Shown piece after piece: positions 59,061 through 64,000 of a stretch of 64,000 nucleotides of DNA; positions within the stretch are counted from its first letter, which is position 1; every line of letters starts with the position of its first letter. Source of the stretch: Arsenophonus sp031446105 (GTDB taxonomy: Bacteria; Pseudomonadota; Gammaproteobacteria; Enterobacterales; Enterobacteriaceae); contig CP132907.1 of the NCBI GenBank assembly GCA_031446105.1, positions 620,001-684,000 on the forward strand, in the 5' to 3' direction. Made by a program: the position numbers and the translations under genes. The notes beneath the pieces are model-generated. The model made no database searches, was not told the origin of the DNA, and saw only the letters and a list, made by a program, of their open reading frames with translations.

Positions 59061-59594
59061 CTACTTTTTTTTAGATTCTTTAGTAAAGATAATTTCATTA
59101 TCATAACGAATACCTTTTCCTTTATATTTTTCAGGAGGCCGATAAGAACGTAATTCTGCAGCTACTTGACCAATAAGCTGTTTATTTGCACTTTTTAAAA
59201 TAATTTCAGTTTGCGAAGGACATATGGCAATAACACTTGCTGGTAATTGATATGTAATTAAATGAGAAAATCCTAAAGATAAACTGACAATTTTCTCATG
59301 TATTGATACACGATAACCTATACCAATTAATTGTAATGTTTTAGTGAATCCCTGAGTAACACCAATTACCATTGAATTAACCAAAGATCGAGAAGTACCG
59401 GCTTGTGTACCTGCATCTATAAAACTTTTATTAAATAAAAAAGTTAATTGATTGTTAAAATATTTTATTTTAACAAATTCATGAATTTTATGCGTAAGCT
59501 CCCCGTTTTTACCTTTAATTGTTATATTTTGACCATCAAGTTCAACATTAACATCAAAAGGAATAACAATAGGCATTTTTGCTATACGAGACAT
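59061..59594 (-). CDS. rplF: 50S ribosomal protein L6
   Basis: 177 residues, the E. coli length, from the ATG at 59594 (MSRIAKMPIVIP, E. coli MSRVAKAPVVVP) with an AGGA site. The frame is open 13 codons further up, but that part overlaps rpsH and is not L6. Two repeats; C-terminal RSYRPPEKYKGKGIRYDNE is diagnostic. Confidence 0.97.
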   Translation of the reverse strand: MSRIAKMPIVIPFDVNVELDGQNITIKGKNGELTHKIHEFVKIKYFNNQLTFLFNKSFIDAGTQAGTSRSLVNSMVIGVTQGFTKTLQLIGIGYRVSIHEKIVSLSLGFSHLITYQLPASVIAICPSQTEIILKSANKQLIGQVAAELRSYRPPEKYKGKGIRYDNEIIFTKESKKK

Positions 59595-59607
59595 TTTTTT
59601 TCCTGAA

Positions 59608-60000
59608 TTAAGATATATAACAAAGAATTTCACCGCCTAAACCTAATTGACGAGCAATTCGATCAGTCATAACACCTTTAGAAGTAGAAATAATGGCGAT
59701 ACCTAAACCCGATAAAACTTTTGGAATTATTTCTTTCTTTTTATATACACGTAAACTGGGACGACTGACACGCTCAATACTTTCAACTACAGGTTTCCCT
59801 TGAAAATATTTTAATGTAATTTCTAATTTTGGTTTAATATCTCCTTTAATCTTATAATTTATAATATATCCTTCTTCTTTTAAAACTTTACTTATTGCTA
59901 ATTTTAATTTACTTGAAGGCATACTAATTGATGATAAAGTGGCATTTTGACCATTTCGAATATGCGTTAACATATCTGCAATTGGATCTTGAATACTCAT
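59608..60000 (-). CDS. rpsH: 30S ribosomal protein S8
   Basis: 130 residues as in E. coli. MSIQDPIADMLTHIRNGQNA and VLSGLGIAIISTSKGVMTDR with the C-terminal GGEILCYI are diagnostic. In E. coli S8 is the translational repressor of the spc operon. Confidence 0.98.
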   Translation of the reverse strand: MSIQDPIADMLTHIRNGQNATLSSISMPSSKLKLAISKVLKEEGYIINYKIKGDIKPKLEITLKYFQGKPVVESIERVSRPSLRVYKKKEIIPKVLSGLGIAIISTSKGVMTDRIARQLGLGGEILCYIS

Positions 60001-60035
60001 TTATCTATACTCCCAGATAAAAATTTAATAAAAAA

Positions 60036-60341
60036 TTACCAGCTAGCTTTTCTAAGTCCAGGTATTTCACCACGCATAGCAAATTCACGTACTTTAATCC
60101 TGCTTAAACCAAATTTACGCAAAAAACCATGCGGTCTACCGGTTTGTCTACACCGATTACGTCGACGAGAAAGACTGGAATCACGTGGTAGTGTTTGCAA
60201 TTTAATAACGGCATTCCATCGCTCTTCATCAGAAGAGTGAATATTAGAAATTATAGTTTTTAATTTTATACGTTTTAAAAAAAATTTTTTAGCTAATTTT
60301 TCACGCTTTAAATCGCGTGCTTTCATTGATTTTTTAGACAT
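60036..60341 (-). CDS. rpsN: 30S ribosomal protein S14
   Basis: 101 residues as in E. coli, the zinc-free (C-) form. MSKKSMKARDLKREKLAKKF, LPRDSSLSRRRNRCRQTGRP and FGLSRIKVREFAMRGEIPGL are diagnostic. Confidence 0.98.
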   Translation of the reverse strand: MSKKSMKARDLKREKLAKKFFLKRIKLKTIISNIHSSDEERWNAVIKLQTLPRDSSLSRRRNRCRQTGRPHGFLRKFGLSRIKVREFAMRGEIPGLRKASW

Positions 60342-60376
60342 AAATACCCTCTTTCTTTCCCCCCAACAAAAAAATA

Positions 60377-60916
60377 TTATTTACGAAAAGGAAAATTAAA
60401 CGCTTTTAAAAGAACAAAACTTTCATTATCTGATTTTGCAGTGGTATTAATGCTAATATCTAAACCGCGTATTTTATCTACCTTATCATAATCAATTTCT
60501 GGAAAAATAATTTGCTCACGCACACCCATATTATAATTGCCACGTCCATCAAAAGACTTAATCGGCAAACCACGGAAATCACGAATACGTGGCATAGCAA
60601 TAAAAATTAATCGTTCAAAAAAATCCCACATACGTTTACCACGCAAAGTTACTTTGCATCCTATTGAATAACCCTGACGAATTTTAAAAATTGCAACAGA
60701 TTTACGTGCTTTTGTTATAAAAGGTTTTTGTCCTGTTATGAGAGCTAAATCAGATGCTGCATTATCAAGTAACTTTTTATCATTGACCGCTTCACCGATA
60801 CCCATATTTAAAACAATTTTTTCTATTCTAGGTACTTGCATGATAGATTTGTAGTTAAATTGATACATCATTTTTTTTACTATACTTTTTTTATAGTAAT
60901 CATGCAATTTTTGCAT
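60377..60916 (-). CDS. rplE: 50S ribosomal protein L5
   Basis: 179 residues as in E. coli; binds 5S rRNA. LHDYYKKSIVKKMMYQFNYK, IEKIVLNMGIGEAVNDKKLL, and GRGNYNMGVREQIIFPEIDY. Located between rplX and rpsN as in the spc operon. Confidence 0.98.
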   Translation of the reverse strand: MQKLHDYYKKSIVKKMMYQFNYKSIMQVPRIEKIVLNMGIGEAVNDKKLLDNAASDLALITGQKPFITKARKSVAIFKIRQGYSIGCKVTLRGKRMWDFFERLIFIAMPRIRDFRGLPIKSFDGRGNYNMGVREQIIFPEIDYDKVDKIRGLDISINTTAKSDNESFVLLKAFNFPFRK

Positions 60917-60931
60917 CTTATAACCTCAAAA

Positions 60932-61258
60932 TTATTTAACAATTTCATTATTAGATTTAAAGAAACGCACTTTTCTTTTATTTTCTATTCGAAAACCTAT
61001 GCGATCAGCTTTTCCGATTATTGAATTAAAAATTGCAACATTTGAAATATCAATTTTTGCTTCTTTTTCAACAATTCCACCTGGTTGATTTAAAGAAGGG
61101 ACAGGTTTTTGATGTTTTTTGACTAAATTAACACCTTCAACAATCAATTTATTAGAAGATTTTTTAGAAAAAAAAATTTTTTTTACTTTGCCACGTTTAC
61201 CCTTATCTTTACCAACTATAATAATAACTTCATCATTACAACGAATTTTAGCTCCCAT
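60932..61258 (-). CDS. rplX: 50S ribosomal protein L24
   Basis: 108 residues (104 in E. coli). KOW motif VIIIVGKDKGKRGKVKKI near 11-28, then VEGVNLVKKHQKPVP. Assembly initiator of the large subunit. Confidence 0.97.
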   Translation of the reverse strand: MGAKIRCNDEVIIIVGKDKGKRGKVKKIFFSKKSSNKLIVEGVNLVKKHQKPVPSLNQPGGIVEKEAKIDISNVAIFNSIIGKADRIGFRIENKRKVRFFKSNNEIVK

Positions 61259-61285
61259 TATTTTTAAAAAACTCCCATCAAAAAA

Positions 61286-61657
61286 TTATAGCACCTCTGG
61301 CGCTAAAGAAATAATTTTCATAAATTTTTCAGTTCGCAGTTCACGAGTTACTGAACCAAAAATACGTGTACCTATTACCTGTTCGTTTGTATTATTTAAC
61401 AAAACACAAGCATTACTATCAAAACGAATTAAAGAACCGTCCGAGCGACGAATACCTTTTTTTGTACGAACAACTACTGCTTTTAATACATCACTTTTTT
61501 TTACTTTAGCACGTGGAGTAGCTTCTTTGACGGTAATTTTAATTATATCACCAATATTTGCATAACGACGATTTGAACCGCCTAAAACTTTAATACACAT
61601 TACACGACGTGCTCCAGAATTATCAGCTACACTTAATATGGTTTGTTCTTGAATCAT
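61286..61657 (-). CDS. rplN: 50S ribosomal protein L14
   Basis: 123 residues as in E. coli; first gene of the spc operon. MIQEQTILSVADNSGARRVM, ATPRAKVKKSDVLKAVVVRT and GTRIFGSVTRELR are diagnostic. A 124-bp gap to rpsQ (61658-61781) would hold the spc promoter, but I cannot place it: the TATAAT at 61732-61727 has no matching -35 box. Confidence 0.98.
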   Translation of the reverse strand: MIQEQTILSVADNSGARRVMCIKVLGGSNRRYANIGDIIKITVKEATPRAKVKKSDVLKAVVVRTKKGIRRSDGSLIRFDSNACVLLNNTNEQVIGTRIFGSVTRELRTEKFMKIISLAPEVL

Positions 61658-61781
61658 ATATATTGCTCTCTTAATTTAGCGATATTTTTTTGATATTTCA
61701 GGTAAATAATAATTTTTTTTCTTTAAATTATAAATATTAATAATTTTATTTATTATATAAAATTTTCTTAAAGAATGTTAT

Positions 61782-62036
61782 TTAAAGAATATTTTTTTCC
61801 ACAATACGAATAAGTTTCCATGATTTTGTTTTTGATATCGGACGACTTTCAGATATTTCTACTAAATCACCAATCTTACATGCATTTTTTTCATCATGTA
61901 CATGTAATTTAGTAGTACGGCGTATAAATTTACCGTATAAGGGATGTTTTACTATACGTTTAATAGCGACAACGATAGATTTTTGCATCTTATCACTAAT
62001 GACAATACCTTTTAAAATACGAATTTTATTACTCAT
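61782..62036 (-). CDS. rpsQ: 30S ribosomal protein S17
   Basis: 84 residues as in E. coli. GIVISDKMQKSIVVAIKRIV and KFIRRTTKLHVHDEKNACKI with ESRPISKTKSWKLIRIVE. Last gene of the S10 operon; its start overlaps the rpmC stop by one base. Confidence 0.98.
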   Translation of the reverse strand: MSNKIRILKGIVISDKMQKSIVVAIKRIVKHPLYGKFIRRTTKLHVHDEKNACKIGDLVEISESRPISKTKSWKLIRIVEKNIL

Positions 62037-62227
62037 TATACACTCACTTTTTCAGTTAACAAAGTTTTAATCCGTGCAATATGACGACGTATTTGTTTTA
62101 ATAAATGAGATTGTTTTAATTGACCACTTTTTAACTGCATAGTTAAGTTAAATTTTTCACGTATTAAATTTAGCAATTCTATTTTTAAATCTTCAATATT
62201 TTTTTTTCGTAATTTTTTTGATTTCAT
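62036..62227 (-). CDS. rpmC: 50S ribosomal protein L29
   Basis: 63 residues as in E. coli. KLRKKNIEDLKIELLNLIRE and QLKQSHLLKQIRRHIARIKT match the two-helix L29. Start and stop each overlap the neighbouring gene by one base, so the three genes are translationally coupled. Confidence 0.97.
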   Translation of the reverse strand: MKSKKLRKKNIEDLKIELLNLIREKFNLTMQLKSGQLKQSHLLKQIRRHIARIKTLLTEKVSV

Positions 62228-62637
62228 TACATTACCGTTTTAGTTACAAAAATAGTTTTAATTGGTAATTTTGCTGCAGCTAATTTAAATGCTTCACGGG
62301 CTAAATCTTCAGAAACACCATCTATTTCATAAAGAATTTTCCCAGGTTGAGCTAAAGCAACCCAATATTCTACATTACCTTTACCTTTTCCCATACGAAC
62401 TTCTAGTGGTTTTTCAGTGATAGGTTTATCTGGAAATATACGAATCCAAATTTTTCCCTCACGTTTAACACTCCGTGTCATAGCACGACGAGCTGATTCA
62501 ATTTGACGTGCAGTTATCCGTCCACGATTTACTGCTTTCATACCAAAAGAACCAAAACTAACATCTGTACCTTTAGCAAAACCACGATTACGACCTTTTT
62601 GCATCTTACGAAATTTTGTGCGTTTTGGCTGTAGCAT
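62227..62637 (-). CDS. rplP: 50S ribosomal protein L16
   Basis: 136 residues as in E. coli. MLQPKRTKFRKMQKGRNRGF, ARRAMTRSVKREGKIWIRIF and EYWVALAQPGKILYEIDGVS are diagnostic. Its ribosome site AAGGAGAA (about 62647-62654) lies inside the extended end of rpsC. Confidence 0.98.
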   Translation of the reverse strand: MLQPKRTKFRKMQKGRNRGFAKGTDVSFGSFGMKAVNRGRITARQIESARRAMTRSVKREGKIWIRIFPDKPITEKPLEVRMGKGKGNVEYWVALAQPGKILYEIDGVSEDLAREAFKLAAAKLPIKTIFVTKTVM

Positions 62638-63370
62638 CCGAGCGATTCTCCTTACGTGTAGACCTTATGTTACGTATAGACTTTATATTATTATTTTTTA
62701 ATTTAAATGGTAAATTTTTTGCTTGTTTTAAAACAGTCATACCATCTAAAATTTCACCTTTAAAAATCCAAACTTTTACCCCAAGCACACCATAAGTAGT
62801 TTTTGCTTCAGCAGTATTGTAATCAATTTCAGCACGTAAGGTATGTAATGGTACACGACCTTCACGATACCATTCAGTTCTTGCAATTTCAGCGCCACCT
62901 AAGCGACCACTAACTTCTACTTTTATACCTTTTGCGCCTAAACGAATAGCATTTTGTACTGCGCGTTTCATAGCACGACGAAACATAACACGCCTTTCAA
63001 GTTGCAAAGCAATACTGTAAGCCACTAATTTTGCATCTAATTCAGGTCTACGTACTTCAGAAATGTTAATTTGTGCTGGAACTCTAGTAATATAGGATAT
63101 TTTTTTGCGCAATTTTTCAACATCTTCACCTTTTTTACCTATAACAATACCAGGACGAGCAGTATGAATAGTTACACGAATGCTTTTTGCAGGACGTTCT
63201 ATTTCAATACGTGAAATAGATGCTTTTACTAATTCTTTATTTAAATACTTACGTACTTGAAAATCACTATATAGGTTATCAGCAAATTCTTTTGTATTCG
63301 CATACCAAGTAGAATTCCAATGTTTGATAATACCTAACCGAAGTCCATTAGGATGTACTTTCTGACCCAT
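62606..63370 (-). CDS. rpsC: 30S ribosomal protein S3 with C-terminal extension
   Basis: mRNA-entry-channel protein. Start ATG at 63370 (MGQKVHPNGLRLGI); an upstream in-frame codon would add five residues that are not S3. KH domain with HTARPGIVIGKKGEDVEKLR near 62-81 and the S3-C domain with RREGRV-type REGRVPLHTLRAEIDYNTAE. The total of 254 residues exceeds E. coli (233) by about 20; the extra end (RKENRSDATAKTHKIS) is read out of frame over the first 32 nt of rplP. In E. coli the two genes do not overlap, so the usual stop has been lost. Confidence 0.95.
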   Translation of the reverse strand: MGQKVHPNGLRLGIIKHWNSTWYANTKEFADNLYSDFQVRKYLNKELVKASISRIEIERPAKSIRVTIHTARPGIVIGKKGEDVEKLRKKISYITRVPAQINISEVRRPELDAKLVAYSIALQLERRVMFRRAMKRAVQNAIRLGAKGIKVEVSGRLGGAEIARTEWYREGRVPLHTLRAEIDYNTAEAKTTYGVLGVKVWIFKGEILDGMTVLKQAKNLPFKLKNNNIKSIRNIRSTRKENRSDATAKTHKIS

Positions 63371-63394
63371 TGCTTTTTTCTCCAAAAAAGTGTC

Positions 63395-63727
63395 TTAATT
63401 ATCAGATACTACTATAGTAACATGACTTGTACGTTTTAAAATACGATCAGCCCTCCCTTTAGCACGAGGCATAATACGTTTCATTGTAGAACCTTCATTT
63501 ACAAAAATTTTTTTTACTTTTAAATCATCAATATCAGCACCGTTGTTATGTTCAGCATTAGCAATAGCAGACTCAAGAACTTTTTTTACTAAACTAGCAG
63601 CTTTTTTATTAGTATAATTTAAAATTTCAATAGCTTTAAATACCTTTTGTCCACGAATTAAATCTGCTACTAAACGAATCTTCTGAGCAGAAGAACGTGC
63701 ATATCGGTGCATAGCAGTAGTTTCCAT
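63395..63727 (-). CDS. rplV: 50S ribosomal protein L22
   Basis: 110 residues as in E. coli; lines the exit tunnel. RYARSSAQKIRLVADLIRGQ near 8-27, ESAIANAEHNNGADIDDLKV, and the tunnel loop MKRIMPRAKGRADRILKRTS near 82-101. S10 operon. Confidence 0.98.
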   Translation of the reverse strand: METTAMHRYARSSAQKIRLVADLIRGQKVFKAIEILNYTNKKAASLVKKVLESAIANAEHNNGADIDDLKVKKIFVNEGSTMKRIMPRAKGRADRILKRTSHVTIVVSDN

Positions 63728-63742
63728 TACTTTAAACCTTTT

Positions 63743-64000
63743 TTAACGTTTTTTTACTTTTTTATCAGCTATATGACCACGATAAGTACGTGTAGGTGAA
63801 AATTCACCTAATTTATGACCAACCATATCATCAGTAACATACACTGGAATATGTTGACGACCATTATGAACAGCAATAGTTAACCCAATCATATTTGGAA
63901 AAATTGTTGACCGACGTGACCAAGTTTTCATTGGTTTTTTATCGCCGCTTTTTAATGCTTTTTCTACCTTTTTTAATAAATGTACATCAATAAAAGGGCC
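63743..64000 (-). CDS. rpsS: 30S ribosomal protein S19, 5' end cut by window edge
   Basis: The frame continues to the last base of the window: GPFIDVHLLKKVEKALKSGD precedes KPMKTWSRRSTIFPNMIG, IAVHNGRQHIPVYVTDDMVG and EFSPTRTYRGHIADKKVKKR. Of the usual 92 residues only about the first seven are missing. rplB would follow beyond the edge. S10 operon. Confidence 0.97.
   Translation of the reverse strand, partial: GPFIDVHLLKKVEKALKSGDKKPMKTWSRRSTIFPNMIGLTIAVHNGRQHIPVYVTDDMVGHKLGEFSPTRTYRGHIADKKVKKR

Noticed and set aside
61119..61565. 148-codon plus-strand frame over rplX/rplN
   Set aside because: Antisense shadow of two certain ribosomal genes.
61727..61732. TATAAT on the minus strand as spc promoter -10
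   Set aside because: No acceptable -35 box 16-18 bp upstream; TATAAT is frequent by chance in such DNA.
1..64000. tRNA, rRNA, CRISPR, IS or prophage features
   Set aside because: I scanned the gaps by eye for T-loop-like GGTTCGA sequences, 4.5S RNA core, spaced direct repeats and transposase motifs and found none. A covariance-model search would be decisive.

Overview
The window is a stretch of a very AT-rich, reduced gammaproteobacterial chromosome, most likely from an obligate or near-obligate insect endosymbiont of the Enterobacterales. Every protein I recognise is closest in my memory to its Escherichia/Yersinia-type counterpart, and gene order follows the E. coli map block by block with many genes deleted. 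Other signs are poly-A frameshifts, one pseudogene of nearly full length, and gene-free tracts of up to 2.4 kb made almost only of A and T. I did not compute GC content and could not run any search. No rRNA, tRNA, CRISPR array, IS element or phage gene was seen.

Layout. (1) 1-3521, minus strand: start of dnaK with a well-preserved heat-shock promoter, tal, gpmB (E. coli min 99.7-0.3 order). (2) 4782-39274 (E. coli min 9-11 order): ybaL lacking its RCK domain; a decayed hemH; adk, htpG, a short dnaX; hha; the protein quality-control set ppiD, lon, clpX, clpP; bolA; the cytochrome bo3 operon cyoABCDE; yajR; ispA and dxs (isoprenoids); pgpA, nusB, ribH, ribD (riboflavin); secF, secD, yajC. (3) A lone tpiA (41711-42484). 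(4) lysS and prfB, the latter with its programmed +1 frameshift. (5) 46444-52782: aroE, tsaC, def, fmt, rsmB (frame broken at a poly-A run) and trkA. (6) 53044-64000, minus strand: the alpha, spc and S10 ribosomal operons from rplQ back to rpsS, which is cut by the window edge.

How the genes fit together. Retained functions are translation, secretion, proteolysis, aerobic respiration, isoprenoid supply and riboflavin synthesis. IspA and Dxs supply the farnesyl group that CyoE adds to protoheme to make heme O for CyoB. The local ferrochelatase gene hemH is dead, so protoheme must come from elsewhere, plausibly the host or its diet. ThiL is missing from its usual place between nusB and pgpA although Dxs needs thiamine diphosphate. 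Riboflavin synthesis together with these two losses would suit a blood-feeding host, but that is inference.

I found no novel multi-gene system. The items most worth a second look are aroE starting at ATT with an altered SxS motif, the poly-A break in rsmB, the young hemH pseudogene beside an intact cyo operon, a conserved Hha/YmoA regulator, several proteins trimmed to their core domains, and two long perfect inverted repeats sitting in the gaps where E. coli gene order breaks.
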